A DNA stretch of 64,000 bases from Roseibium salinum. Lineage in GTDB: Bacteria; Pseudomonadota; Alphaproteobacteria; Rhizobiales; Stappiaceae. Location: NCBI RefSeq assembly GCF_026240905.1, contig NZ_JAPEVI010000003.1, positions 3,224,001 to 3,288,000 on the forward strand, in the 5' to 3' direction. Under the pieces are notes generated by a model, which saw only the letters and a program-made list of their open reading frames with translations, made no database searches and had not been told where the DNA came from. Made by a program: the position numbers and the translations under genes. Position 1 is the first letter of the stretch, and each line of letters opens with the position of its first letter. Positions 34,897 to 43,835 of this stretch are shown here, piece by piece.

Positions 34897-36078
34897 ATGG
34901 TGGACCGGACTGCGGATGTCGTCATCATTGGCGGGGCCGTCATGGGCTCTTCCACCGCCTGTCATCTCGCCCAGCGCGGGGATTTTTCCGGGCGCATCGT
35001 CGTCGTCGAGGCCGACCCGGCCTACGAGACCTGCGCCTCGGCCCGCTCGGCGGCTTCCGTGCGCCAGCAATTCTCCAGTGCCATCAATATCGAGATTTCG
35101 CTCTACGGCATCCGGTTTCTGAGAGAGATCGGCATCGCGCTCGAGGTCAACGGCGAGCGGCCGACGATCGATTTGCATGAAGGCGGCTATCTGTTTCTGG
35201 CGACGCCGGACAAGGTCGGCATTCTCGAAGAGAACCACACGCTTCAACAGCAGCTCGGCGCCGATATCGGCTTTTATGACCCGGCGGGCCTCAAGGCGAA
35301 ATTCCCGTGGCTGGAGGTGTCCGATCTTGCCGCCGGCTGCCACGGGCTCAGCGGGGAAGGCTGGTTCGACGGTTACGGCCTGATGCAGGCGTTCCGCAGG
35401 AAGGCACGCGCCTTGGGTGTCGATTATCTGGCGGCGAGGGCGGAAGTGGAGCCGGACGGGACGGGCGCATGGCGCATAAGCCTCTCCAGCGGCGAGACAC
35501 TGTCGGCGCCGGTGGTGGTCAATTGCGCGGGGGCGGCCGGCGGAACGGAAATCTGCCGCCAGGCGGGACTGGACGTTCCGATCGTTCCCCGCAAACGCTG
35601 CGTGTTCACCTTCGAATGCCGCGAGAAGCTGGAAAAATTTCCGCTCCTGATCGACCCGAGCGGAACCTATGTGCGCCCGGAAGGCACCGGCTATATCTGC
35701 GGGTCTGCCCCGCCGGCCGACCGGGATCCGGACTGCTCGGATTTCGACGTCGACCACGCGCTCTTCGAAGAGTATATCTGGCCGGTGCTGGCCGCCAGGG
35801 TTCCGGCCTTTGAGGCCATCAAACCCGGAGCCGCCTGGGCCGGCACTTACGACATGAACCTCTTCGACCACAACGCCTTCATCGGGGCCGTTCCCGGTCT
35901 TGACGGGTTCTTCCTGGCCCTGGGCTTTTCCGGCCACGGGCTGCAGCAGGCGCCGGCCGTCGGCCGGGGACTGGCGGAACTCATTGCAACCGGAGCCTAT
36001 CAGTCGCTTGACCTGTCGCCCCTGTCGATCGAAAGGCTGGCGGCGAACAAGCCGATCGTCGAAAGAAACGTGGTGTGA
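34897..36078 (+). CDS. FAD-dependent oxidoreductase (DAO family, FOXRED1/sarcosine-oxidase-like)
   Basis: A 393-residue flavoprotein. VVIIGGAVMGSSTACHLAQRG binds the FAD ADP moiety near the N-terminus, and the C-terminal half has the DAO-type segment NAFIGAVPGLDGFFLALGFSGHGLQQAPAVGRGLAELI. It would oxidise an amine or amino acid such as a sarcosine-like or D-amino acid, with unknown acceptor. The start at 34897 is supported by GGAGGA six bases upstream. It follows gcdH by 74 bases on the same strand. It could conceivably use sarcosine made by the creatinase at 2782-4011, but the genes are 31 kb apart and this is only a possibility. Confidence 0.87.
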   Translation: MVDRTADVVIIGGAVMGSSTACHLAQRGDFSGRIVVVEADPAYETCASARSAASVRQQFSSAINIEISLYGIRFLREIGIALEVNGERPTIDLHEGGYLFLATPDKVGILEENHTLQQQLGADIGFYDPAGLKAKFPWLEVSDLAAGCHGLSGEGWFDGYGLMQAFRRKARALGVDYLAARAEVEPDGTGAWRISLSSGETLSAPVVVNCAGAAGGTEICRQAGLDVPIVPRKRCVFTFECREKLEKFPLLIDPSGTYVRPEGTGYICGSAPPADRDPDCSDFDVDHALFEEYIWPVLAARVPAFEAIKPGAAWAGTYDMNLFDHNAFIGAVPGLDGFFLALGFSGHGLQQAPAVGRGLAELIATGAYQSLDLSPLSIERLAANKPIVERNVV

Positions 36079-36187
36079 GCGCGCGTCGACAGGACTGATG
36101 CGCGGCGATCTCCGGTGTCATCGGCTCCGGTCGGAACCGGCGCCAGGCTGATGTTCTGAAAATCGCGGAAGCCGTTTGCCCGCCGGC

Positions 36188-37219
36188 CTATTCGGCGACG
36201 AGAAGCGGCCTGGCCGGCTCCTCGTCTGTGTCATCGGACGCAGAGTCGGGGTCTTTCGGCAAATGCGGGGCACCGGTTTCGGCCGGTTCCACCTCTTCTT
36301 CAGCGGGCGTCGAGGCCTCTTCGTCTTCCCCGCCTGTTGCCGTCAGGGCTGCCTCTGCCGTTTCGGTGTCCTCACCGGTCCCGGGCTGGCCGTCCGGCGC
36401 GGCGGCCTCGCCCCGGCCATTGGCCGATTCCGAAACGCCGGTCCAGTCGACGAGCCTCGACAGGGAGTCCAGCAGCACCGCCTTCAGCGCGGCCATCCGG
36501 CTCTTGTCGGGTTCGAAGGGCGGCGATTCGTGCCTCAGATAGGCGCGCTGCGCCAGCAGCAGCGTTACGGCGTGGACGCCGAGGGCCGGGCGCGCGAAGC
36601 TGTGGGTGATGAAGCCGCCCTTGGTGTATCGGTCCACACTGACCGTATAGCCTTCCTGTCCCCTGAAGGAACCGACGAGCACGTTGCGCAGATCCGGATC
36701 GCAGGACCTGCCCTCCTCGCTGCCGATATTGACCAGCGGCAGATCCTCATCCGTCACGCCCTTGATATGCGAGCGCATGGACTGGCAGTTGACGAGGATC
36801 ACCTTGCGGTGCTTGCGGAGCAGCCGGTCGATCTGCTGGTGCAGCGCCTTGTGAAAGGGTGCGTAAAACAACAGGAAACGCTGCTCCGCCTCGGTCGGAC
36901 CCGGCTCCTCGCCCTCCTGGTAGACACGCTTGCCGTCCAGGGTCGTCGCCGGGCACAGAGCACGCGCGGGATCCATGGCCGCACTCACCGGGGTTTTCGG
37001 GTCCCGGTCCAGGTCGATGACGAAGCGGGAAACGTTGGAGCGCAGAACCGTCGCGTCCAGCTCCTTGTGAAAGTCGAAGACGCGCTCCAGGCGCCAAGCC
37101 AGATCGGCCTGCAGCTTGCCCGTCGCGTTGAGCCGATTGTAGACAGCCTTCGGCACATCGGTGCCGCTGTGAGGCAGGCACAGAACAAGCGGGCTTTGTC
37201 CTTCGTCAATCAGGATCAT
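36188..37219 (-). CDS. N-formylglutamate amidohydrolase family protein with acidic C-terminal tail
   Basis: A 343-residue protein. Residues 1-260 resemble the N-formylglutamate amidohydrolase/HutG-like family (LVLCLPHSGTDVP, RFVIDLDRDP, ILVNCQSMRSH and YTKGGFITHSFARP are the metal and substrate regions). Residues 261-343 form a low-complexity tail rich in Glu, Asp, Thr, Ala and Pro, probably disordered, which is not part of the usual family. The enzyme family releases formate from N-formylglutamate in histidine breakdown or acts on similar amides. I chose the ATG at 37219 (MILIDEGQSPLV); upstream in-frame sequence is not family-like. No hut genes are adjacent. Confidence 0.8.
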   Translation of the reverse strand: MILIDEGQSPLVLCLPHSGTDVPKAVYNRLNATGKLQADLAWRLERVFDFHKELDATVLRSNVSRFVIDLDRDPKTPVSAAMDPARALCPATTLDGKRVYQEGEEPGPTEAEQRFLLFYAPFHKALHQQIDRLLRKHRKVILVNCQSMRSHIKGVTDEDLPLVNIGSEEGRSCDPDLRNVLVGSFRGQEGYTVSVDRYTKGGFITHSFARPALGVHAVTLLLAQRAYLRHESPPFEPDKSRMAALKAVLLDSLSRLVDWTGVSESANGRGEAAAPDGQPGTGEDTETAEAALTATGGEDEEASTPAEEEVEPAETGAPHLPKDPDSASDDTDEEPARPLLVAE

Positions 37220-37659
37220 GCTGCAATGCCTAAACGATACGGCCGTCCGGATTCCCAGCTTGAAGAATTCACGTAACGGAAACAAGAATTTTTCTTGACA
37301 GTCTCGAGACACCAACCGCGATCGCAGGGCCGGTGTGAACCAGTTCCCCTCGACAATTCAATGCGTTACCGGCCGGTGTTCGTTTCGAGACCCTCGCAAG
37401 AAATCCGGACCCCGATTCACATTCTTAGGCTACCGCCTCCGCGCCGCACAATCAAGGATGGCGAACGAGCTGCCGGGCTGCAATGCCGCTCGGCCGCCGG
37501 TCCGGATGCACGTCATCACTTGAGCCTCACAACAGCGGCCGCCCCGCCTGTCTCTCTTGACGGAAACTGCGGTGCGGGCGATGCTCCGGACAAACCCTCC
37601 TCATGGCAGTCATTGCCGCGCCGCTTCCAGTCTTGGATCTGCATCACAGGGAAATCGCC
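37220..37659. other. Intergenic region between divergent genes
   Basis: About 440 bases without a convincing gene, between the amidohydrolase-like gene (-) and serine-glyoxylate aminotransferase (+). Only short GC-driven frames are seen. The stretch at about 37280-37300 (TTTTTCTTGACA) could be a -35 element, but no matching -10 was found. Confidence 0.6.
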
Positions 37660-38838
37660 ATGTCGCTTCGCAACGGCAAAGAGTTTTTGATGATTCCGGG
37701 ACCGACAAACGTTCCCGACGAGGTACTCAGGGCCATGCACCGGCCGGCGGTGGACATCTACGAAGGCCCGCTCGTAGAAACCACCGAATTCTGCATGGAT
37801 GGCCTCAAGCGCCTGTTCCGGACGGAAGGCAAGACCTACATCTATGCCGCCAATGGCCACGGCGCCTGGGATGCGGCGCTGTGCAACACGCTGAAACGCG
37901 GCGACCGGATCCTTGTCCTGGAGTCCGGCCGCTTCGCGATCGGCTGGGGGGAAGCGGCCAGCGTCACCGGGCTGGACGTCGAAGTCCTGCCCGGGAACTG
38001 GGAGAAGGGCGTCGAACCTGATCGGCTGGAAGAGCGGCTCCGGCAGGACGCGGCACATGAGATCGCCGCGATCCTGGTCGTCCAGGTCGACACGGCTTCC
38101 GGCGTCTGGAACGACGTCGCCGCGTTGAGAAAGGCCATCGATGCGGCCAATCACCCGGCCCTGTTCATGGTCGACACGATTGCATCTCTCGGCTGCGTGC
38201 CGTTTGAAATGGACGCCTGGGGCGTCGACGTCGCCCTGACGGGATCGCAAAAGGGCCTGATGTGTCCGCCCGGCCTTTCCTTTGTGGCCGCGGGCCCGAA
38301 AGCCGACAAGGCCCACGAAACGGCTGATCTCAGGACCAACTACACCGACTGGACATTCCGGCAGGGCGCGGAGCATTACCAGAAGTATTGCGGCACGCCG
38401 CCGGAGCATCTCCTGTTCGCCTTTCGCAAGGCGCTGGAACTGCTGTTCGAGGAAGGCCTTGAGAATGTCTGGCGCCGGCATGCGCTGCTCGGTGAGGCAA
38501 CGCGGCGCGCCATTGCCGAATGGTCCAAGGGCGGTGCGGTTCAATTCAACATCACCGACCCGGCGGCCCGTGCCGACAGCGTAAGCGTGATGCGGTTCAG
38601 CGAGGGAGATGCCGCCGCCTTGCGGGCGTTCACCAGGGAGGTCTGCGGCGTAACCGTCGGCGGAACGATCGGTGCGCTTTCCGGTAAGGGCATCCGCATC
38701 GCCCATATGGGCCACGTCAATGCGGTCATGCTGCTGGGAACGCTCTCGGCCATAGAGCTCGGGCTTGCCAGGTTGAACATTCGCCATGGCAAAGGCGGCG
38801 TCCAGGCAGCCATGGACTATCTCGCCGAAGCCCTTTGA
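37660..38838 (+). CDS. Serine-glyoxylate (alanine-glyoxylate) aminotransferase family protein
   Basis: A 392-residue class V PLP aminotransferase. The N-terminal FLMIPGPTNVPDEVLRAM is diagnostic of the AGXT/SgaA branch, ALFMVDTIASLGCVPFEMDAWGVDV holds the PLP-ring Asp, and TGSQKGLMCPPGLSF carries the Schiff-base Lys. It transfers the amino group of serine (or alanine) to glyoxylate, giving glycine and hydroxypyruvate, as in the serine cycle and photorespiration-like glyoxylate handling. The ATG at 37660 has AGGGAAA upstream. No serine-cycle partner gene lies alongside. Confidence 0.9.
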   Translation: MSLRNGKEFLMIPGPTNVPDEVLRAMHRPAVDIYEGPLVETTEFCMDGLKRLFRTEGKTYIYAANGHGAWDAALCNTLKRGDRILVLESGRFAIGWGEAASVTGLDVEVLPGNWEKGVEPDRLEERLRQDAAHEIAAILVVQVDTASGVWNDVAALRKAIDAANHPALFMVDTIASLGCVPFEMDAWGVDVALTGSQKGLMCPPGLSFVAAGPKADKAHETADLRTNYTDWTFRQGAEHYQKYCGTPPEHLLFAFRKALELLFEEGLENVWRRHALLGEATRRAIAEWSKGGAVQFNITDPAARADSVSVMRFSEGDAAALRAFTREVCGVTVGGTIGALSGKGIRIAHMGHVNAVMLLGTLSAIELGLARLNIRHGKGGVQAAMDYLAEAL

Positions 38839-38856
38839 GGGACGGCCGACCGGCCG

Positions 38857-40323
38857 TCAAAGCTTCTCCTCCAGGCGCGCGCAGATCGTCTTCAGCACCT
38901 CGATGCGCGCATGGCGCTTGTTTTCGGAGGAAACCGGCGTCCAGGGCGCATGAGGGGTGGACGTGCGGTCGATCATGTCGCCGGCCGCAACCGCGTACTG
39001 GTCCCATTTCAGGCGATTGCGCCAGTCATCGTCGGTGATCTTGTGCTGCTTGTAGCTGGTGTCCTCACGCGCCTTGAAGCGGCGCAATTGCTCCTTTTCG
39101 GAAATCGCCAGCCAGAACTTGCAGACGATGAAGCCGAAATCGGTCAGCTCCTGCTCGAACTCGTTGATTTCGTTATAGGCCCTCAACCAGTCTTCATGAC
39201 CGGCAAAGCCTTCGACCCGCTCGACCAGCACCCGCTCGTACCAGGACCGGTCGAAAAACGCGAAATGTCCCCTTGGCGGAACGCGGCGCCAGAAGCGCCA
39301 CAGATAGGGCCGCGCCTTTTCTTCGTCGCTCGGCGCCGAAATCGGATAGACCTTGTAGATGCGCGGGTCGAGAGGCTGGATCACCCGTCGGATCGCCCCG
39401 CCCTTGCCTGCCGCGTCGTTTCCCTGGAACACCAGCACCACGCCGGTTTTCGACATGGATTTCAGGTCGGAAAGGTCCGAGAGCTTTTTCTGATACTTGT
39501 CCTTCAGCTCCTCATAGTCGTTCTTTTCCAGCCTGGCGCTCAGATCGATCGTATCCACCGCCGTCTGGCGCTTCACGCCGCCGATAACCGGCGGTGCGGC
39601 CAGCGTGCGCGGTTTGCCGTCTTCCAGCTTCCGCTTCATGGCGCCGGCCACCGCCTCGGCAAGCGCGGCGTCGCGGTATTCGGGATCCTCCGAGGGAATG
39701 ACGAACCAGGGCGCATAGCCCTTGCTGGTCTCCTGGATGAGCCGTTCTCCGGCTTCGCTGGCCTTCTCGTGGTTTTTCAGCGCCGCCCAGTCGGCCAGCA
39801 CATGGCGGGCCGCGTTTTTCGTCTCGATCTCCTTCAGCCGTTCTTCCTGCGCTTGCCTTGGCAGGACGAACCAGAATTTCAGGATCAGCACATCTTCGTT
39901 GGCAAGCATTTCCTCAAACCGGAGGATACGGGCGAGCGCCTTTTCGAAGGCATCTTCGTCGATCCTGTCGAAAATCCAGTCCCTGAGGACGCTCTGGTAC
40001 CAGCTGCCGAAGACGATCGCGGTATCGCCCCTGGCGGGCAGGTCCCGCCAGTAGCGCCAGAGCGGCGGGCGCAAGCGCGCCTCGTCCATCGGCTCGCCAT
40101 AGGCATTGCAGATGAGATGGCGCGCATCCATCCAGCCATAGAGCCGCGCAACCGCCTCACCCTTGCCGGCGCCGTCCAGTCCGTCCACCAGCAGCAGTGT
40201 CGAAAAAGGCTGGTTCTCGATCACCGGCAACTGGGCGCCAAGCAGGGCCTCCCGCAGTTTCGGCTCCAGTTCCTTGAAGGTCTTCTTGTCCATTTTCTGC
40301 GGCAGAAGGGCGGATTCGAACAT
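38857..40323 (-). CDS. pap: Polyphosphate:AMP phosphotransferase (class II PPK2, tandem domains)
   Basis: A 488-residue protein with two PPK2 domains. The N-terminal one has LLLVDGLDGAGKGEAVARL and GSWYQSVLRDWIFDRI; the C-terminal one has VLVFQGNDAAGKGGAIRRV, the lid segment WRFWRRVPPRGHFAFFDRSWYERVLVERVEGF and the conserved EINEFEQELTDFG. Two-domain PPK2 proteins (PAP) phosphorylate AMP to ADP using polyphosphate; in characterised members the C-terminal domain is the active one. The ATG at 40323 has GGAGGT four bases upstream. It is convergent with the aminotransferase gene and divergent from the DedA-type gene. Confidence 0.9.
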   Translation of the reverse strand: MFESALLPQKMDKKTFKELEPKLREALLGAQLPVIENQPFSTLLLVDGLDGAGKGEAVARLYGWMDARHLICNAYGEPMDEARLRPPLWRYWRDLPARGDTAIVFGSWYQSVLRDWIFDRIDEDAFEKALARILRFEEMLANEDVLILKFWFVLPRQAQEERLKEIETKNAARHVLADWAALKNHEKASEAGERLIQETSKGYAPWFVIPSEDPEYRDAALAEAVAGAMKRKLEDGKPRTLAAPPVIGGVKRQTAVDTIDLSARLEKNDYEELKDKYQKKLSDLSDLKSMSKTGVVLVFQGNDAAGKGGAIRRVIQPLDPRIYKVYPISAPSDEEKARPYLWRFWRRVPPRGHFAFFDRSWYERVLVERVEGFAGHEDWLRAYNEINEFEQELTDFGFIVCKFWLAISEKEQLRRFKAREDTSYKQHKITDDDWRNRLKWDQYAVAAGDMIDRTSTPHAPWTPVSSENKRHARIEVLKTICARLEEKL

Positions 40324-40585
40324 CGGGACCTCCATGAGTCGATGCGCTCAATGCATCTTGCAGCAGCCGGGGCGAAAAAACCACGTTCCGTTGTGCGTGA
40401 AGGCGATATTGAAGAAACCGATTTTTTCGCTATCGGATCAGCGAATGCGCGCCTATATGAAACGGTATCCAGATTCAGGATCCGGAAGCGTTTCAAATCC
40501 TGCTGATGGGTCCTGAGCCAGAGGCGGCGCGGCCGTCCGGAATTTGACCTTTAAATGCTTTTGACAGTCAACCCGACCGACGTCC

Positions 40586-42649
40586 GTGACCGAATTCATT
40601 GATCCCGTACTGACCTTTATCGCGGAAAATCCTTCGCTGGCAGGTCTGATCTGTTTTCTCGCCGCCATGGGCGAGGCATTGTTCATCATCGGGTTGTTTG
40701 TCCCGACGACCGTCGTCCTTGTCGGCGCGGGAACGCTGATCGGCCTCGGCAAGCTCGACCCGGTGCCGCTGTTCATCTGGACGACGCTCGGCGCCACGGT
40801 GGGCGATGCCGTTTCCTATTGGATCGGCTATGTGTTCAAGGACAAGATCAAGAGCATGTGGCCGCTTGCCAAATATGTCCACATCATCGAAAGCGGCGAG
40901 GCGTTCTTCAGGCGGCACGGCGGCAAGAGCGTCTTCATCGGCCGTTTCGTTCCCGGGGTCAAATCCGTCGTACCGGGAATTGCCGGCATGGCGGGAATGA
41001 ACTTTGCCCGCTTTACCGTCGTCAACGTCACCTCCGCCTTTGCCTGGACGGTGGCCCATATCGCGCCGGGCATCATTGCCGGCTCCGCCCTCGACGCGAT
41101 CGGCCAGATCAGCACGCGCCTGGCGCTTGTCCTCGGGGCACTGCTGCTGATCATCTTTCTGGCCGTGATGCTGGGCCGCTGGCTGATCATCATCATCCTG
41201 CCGCTGTTTCCGAATGCGCACCAGGTGATCATCAACTGGTTCGCGCGGCGCCGGGATCCGGTCTCCCGATGGATCGCGCGCAATTTCGATCCGGCCCATC
41301 CGCGTTCCGTCGGCATGCTTGCCTCGGCGCTGCTGCTGCTGGTCACCATGCCGACCTTTTTCTGGGTGATCGGCGAAGTCGCGCCGGGCGAGCCCATGGT
41401 GCGGGCCGACATTGCGATCCGGAACCTGTTCGACAGCCTGCGCACACCCGGCGGCGACCGGATCATGGTCTTCATGACCACGCTCGGCGACGGAATTGTC
41501 GTCACCTTCGCAACGGGGGCCGTTGCCGCCTACCTGTTCTTGCGAAAGGCCTGGCGGCGGGGCACCGGCTTCGTCATCGCCATGGCGGGCACCGCCCTGT
41601 TCGTGCCGCTGCTCAAGCTGATGCTGCACCGCTCGCGTCCGATGGAGCTCTATACCGGCGCCGACGCCTACAGCCTTCCCAGTGGCCATGCCACGCTCAA
41701 CGCGGTCCTGTTCGGCATTTGCGCCGTGCTCGTGGCGCACGATCTCAGCCGTTGGGCCAAGGCGGCCATATTCACCGTGACGGCAACCCTGGTGATCACC
41801 ATCGGCTTTTCCCGGGTCTATCTCGGTGCGCACTGGATGTCCGACGTCCTGGCCGGCCTGCTTTTCGGCATGGCGATGGTTTCCGCCTTCGCCTTCGTGT
41901 TCGGCCCGATTCACAACGAGAAGATCGGCCGGACCACGGTTGCCGCAATCGTGGTCCTGACAGTTGCCGCCTTTGGCGGCTGGCATCTTTCACAGAACTA
42001 CCAAACCGCCCTCGTCACGTATGAGCCGCGCACGAACAAGGAAGTCATGACCCTTTCCGGCTGGCTGGAAGATCACTGGCGGCTCGTCCCCGAGCGCAGG
42101 ATCGAACTGGACGGCGGCACGGAAGAACCGCTGGTGATCCAGTATTTCGGCGATCTGGACCGCTTCGCCGAAACGGCCGGGCGCGCCGGCTGGCAACCGC
42201 CGCCGAAATGGTCCCTCACAACGGCGAGCGGGTTTGTCGAAGGAGAGACGCCGCCGGACTCCCTGCCGATCCTGCCGCGAACCCAGAACGGACGCCAGCC
42301 CGTGCAGGTTCTCATCCGCAACGATGCGGGCGAGACCAAGAGCGGACGATGGGTGCTGCGCCTGTGGCCGAGCCGCTACGAGATCCTGAAAGACGGACAA
42401 CTGCATGCGCTTTATCTCGGCAGTGTGGTTCACGAAGACATCCTGCGGCCGATGGGCGAATTCTCCGGTCCGAGGACGAATATCGAAAAGCCCGACCCGG
42501 CCGACAATCCGGCCCTGCTGCTTTCCGGTGCCGTCACCCGTGAACGCGCAGACGGGACCGAAGTCGTGCTAAGCTTCGGCCCGGCAGCGCCCAAGGGGAC
42601 GAACATCACCAACGCACCGGACCGCTCGGTACCAGTTCAAAGTGACTGA
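40586..42649 (+). CDS. DedA - PAP2 phosphatase - LssY-C-type fusion membrane protein
   Basis: A 687-residue inner-membrane protein in three parts. Residues 1-200 are a DedA domain (GEALFIIGLFVPTTVVLVGAG; FIGRFVPGVKSVVPGIAGMAGM). Residues about 240-445 are a PAP2 lipid phosphatase with the three signature motifs KLMLHRSRP (near 344), PSGHA (near 364) and SRVYLGAHWMSD (near 408). The rest (about 470-650) is a soluble LssY-C-type domain (WLEDHWRLVPERRIELDGG). DedA proteins translocate undecaprenyl phosphate or phospholipids; PAP2 enzymes dephosphorylate such lipids, so recycling of a lipid phosphate carrier is likely. The start is GTG at 40586, with no obvious ribosome site. Confidence 0.87.
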   Translation: MTEFIDPVLTFIAENPSLAGLICFLAAMGEALFIIGLFVPTTVVLVGAGTLIGLGKLDPVPLFIWTTLGATVGDAVSYWIGYVFKDKIKSMWPLAKYVHIIESGEAFFRRHGGKSVFIGRFVPGVKSVVPGIAGMAGMNFARFTVVNVTSAFAWTVAHIAPGIIAGSALDAIGQISTRLALVLGALLLIIFLAVMLGRWLIIIILPLFPNAHQVIINWFARRRDPVSRWIARNFDPAHPRSVGMLASALLLLVTMPTFFWVIGEVAPGEPMVRADIAIRNLFDSLRTPGGDRIMVFMTTLGDGIVVTFATGAVAAYLFLRKAWRRGTGFVIAMAGTALFVPLLKLMLHRSRPMELYTGADAYSLPSGHATLNAVLFGICAVLVAHDLSRWAKAAIFTVTATLVITIGFSRVYLGAHWMSDVLAGLLFGMAMVSAFAFVFGPIHNEKIGRTTVAAIVVLTVAAFGGWHLSQNYQTALVTYEPRTNKEVMTLSGWLEDHWRLVPERRIELDGGTEEPLVIQYFGDLDRFAETAGRAGWQPPPKWSLTTASGFVEGETPPDSLPILPRTQNGRQPVQVLIRNDAGETKSGRWVLRLWPSRYEILKDGQLHALYLGSVVHEDILRPMGEFSGPRTNIEKPDPADNPALLLSGAVTRERADGTEVVLSFGPAAPKGTNITNAPDRSVPVQSD

Positions 42650-42666
42650 AACCCCGCTATTCCTCT

Positions 42667-42850
42667 AGGGTATGGCCCCATGAAATTGAACGCACTGGCG
42701 TCAAAACGGCAATGAGCAGGGAGGAAAAGTTCGCAGGTCGATGCTTGTGCATCGGCCAAGGGCTTTGACGCTGCTGCTCGCAGCCGTTTTGGCGTCCGTC
42801 GGATCTCTCTGGAGCGGACCAGTGCATTCAATTTTATGGGGCCATACCCT
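42667..42850. repeat. MITE-like palindromic element, 184 bp with 32-bp terminal inverted repeats
   Basis: The left end 42667-42698 (AGGGTATGGCCCCATGAAAT then TGAACGCACTGG) and right end 42819-42850 are inverted copies with two mismatches. The pairing continues inward: GTCAAAACGGC...GAGCAG (near 42700-42719) with GCTGCTCGCAGCCGTTTTGGCG (near 42771-42794). The centre holds CGATGC-TTGT-GCATCG. The whole element could fold into one long hairpin. It encodes no protein. The features fit a miniature inverted-repeat transposable element, but no target-site duplication is clear. Confidence 0.8.
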
Positions 42851-42888
42851 GGGATCTGTAGCTCCCTGCCGGGCGTTTCAGAAATGGG

Positions 42889-42922
42889 TTGATACTTTCT
42901 TCTTATATTCATATATACGAAA
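42889..42922 (+). promoter_or_regulatory. Promoter of the reactive-sulfur operon with BigR/SqrR-like operator
   Basis: TTGATA (42889-42894), a 17-base spacer and TATATA (42912-42917) form a good sigma-70-type promoter. Overlapping the -10 is ATTC-N8-GAAA (42907-42922), one base off the ATTC-N8-GAAT half-site pair described for the persulfide-sensing ArsR-type repressors SqrR/BigR. The operon start codon follows at 42944. Regulation by such a repressor is inference; no regulator gene is adjacent. Confidence 0.6.
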
Positions 42923-42943
42923 CTAATGTAATAGAGGGCCATC

Positions 42944-43372
42944 ATGACCGACTTCACACCCCTGACCAGTTTCGCCGGAGGGATCCTCATTGGCGTTGCC
43001 GCCGTTGCGCTCATGGCCGTCCACGGACGCATTGCCGGTATCAACGGCATCCTGAGCGGTGTTCTGACCGCACGGTTCGATCGTGACTGGGCCTGGCGCG
43101 CCGCCTTTCTCGGAGGAATGGTCGCAAGCCCGCTTGTCATCGTTGCACTGACCGACCGGTTGCCCGAGATCGAGATCCCTTCCTCGCCCGCCCTTCTGGT
43201 CGTCGGCGGCTTCCTGACCGGCATCGGCACCACCTACGGCTCCGGCTGCACCAGCGGCCATGGCGTGTGCGGCATGTCGCGGCTGTCCGCCCGTTCCATC
43301 GCCGCAACCGTCACCTTCATGGCAACGACCGCCGTCACGGTCTTCGTAACCCGGCATATCTTTGGAGCCTGA
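42944..43372 (+). CDS. YeeE/YedE family protein (PmpA-like, sulfur-compound transport)
   Basis: A 142-residue membrane protein with about four hydrophobic segments and the diagnostic YeeE/YedE motif [19 protein letters not shown], whose Cys residues are thought to pass a sulfur compound across the inner membrane. It is half the size of the E. coli YeeE channel; in this split arrangement two short proteins (PmpA and PmpB) replace one long one. It is the first gene of the operon, 21 bases after the -10 region, and the PmpB-like gene follows 4 bases later. Thiosulfate or persulfide transport is the known or proposed role of the family. Confidence 0.9.
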   Translation: MTDFTPLTSFAGGILIGVAAVALMAVHGRIAGINGILSGVLTARFDRDWAWRAAFLGGMVASPLVIVALTDRLPEIEIPSSPALLVVGGFLTGIGTTYGSGCTSGHGVCGMSRLSARSIAATVTFMATTAVTVFVTRHIFGA

Positions 43373-43376
43373 TCGG

Positions 43377-43814
43377 ATGAAACTGCTTTCCTCTTTTGCC
43401 TTCGGCCTTGTGTTCGGAGTTGGTATCCTGATTTCGGGCATGGGCAACCCGGGCAAGGTTCTCAACTTTTTCGATGTCGCGGGCACCTGGGACCCAAGCC
43501 TCGCATTCGTGATGGGCGGTGCCCTTCTGGTAACGGCAATCGGCTACCGCCTCGTCTTCAGGATGGAGCGTCCCGTGCTGGCGTCCTCTTTCAGCCTGCC
43601 CACGAAACGGGAGCTGGACATGAAGCTTATCGGCGGGTCCGCTGTCTTCGGGATCGGCTGGGGACTGACCGGCTTCTGCCAGGGCGGCCTCATTCCGGTG
43701 CTCGGCATCGGCCTGACGGGCCCACTCCTGACACTGGCGGCCATCGCGGCCGGCATTGTCGCCGCCAGATGGGCTATGAGCCTGAGCCGGCGCGGCACCA
43801 CGGTTAAGGCCTGA
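43377..43814 (+). CDS. YeeE/YedE family protein (PmpB-like, DUF6691-type)
   Basis: A 145-residue membrane protein. It begins [36 protein letters not shown], the typical start of the second half of split YeeE/YedE channels, and contains the Cys motif [15 protein letters not shown]. It should pair with the upstream PmpA-like protein to form the channel. The ATG at 43377 is 4 bases after the first gene's stop. The persulfide dioxygenase gene follows after 21 bases. Confidence 0.9.
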   Translation: MKLLSSFAFGLVFGVGILISGMGNPGKVLNFFDVAGTWDPSLAFVMGGALLVTAIGYRLVFRMERPVLASSFSLPTKRELDMKLIGGSAVFGIGWGLTGFCQGGLIPVLGIGLTGPLLTLAAIAAGIVAARWAMSLSRRGTTVKA

Positions 43815-43835
43815 AACCACACAGGGAGACATTCT

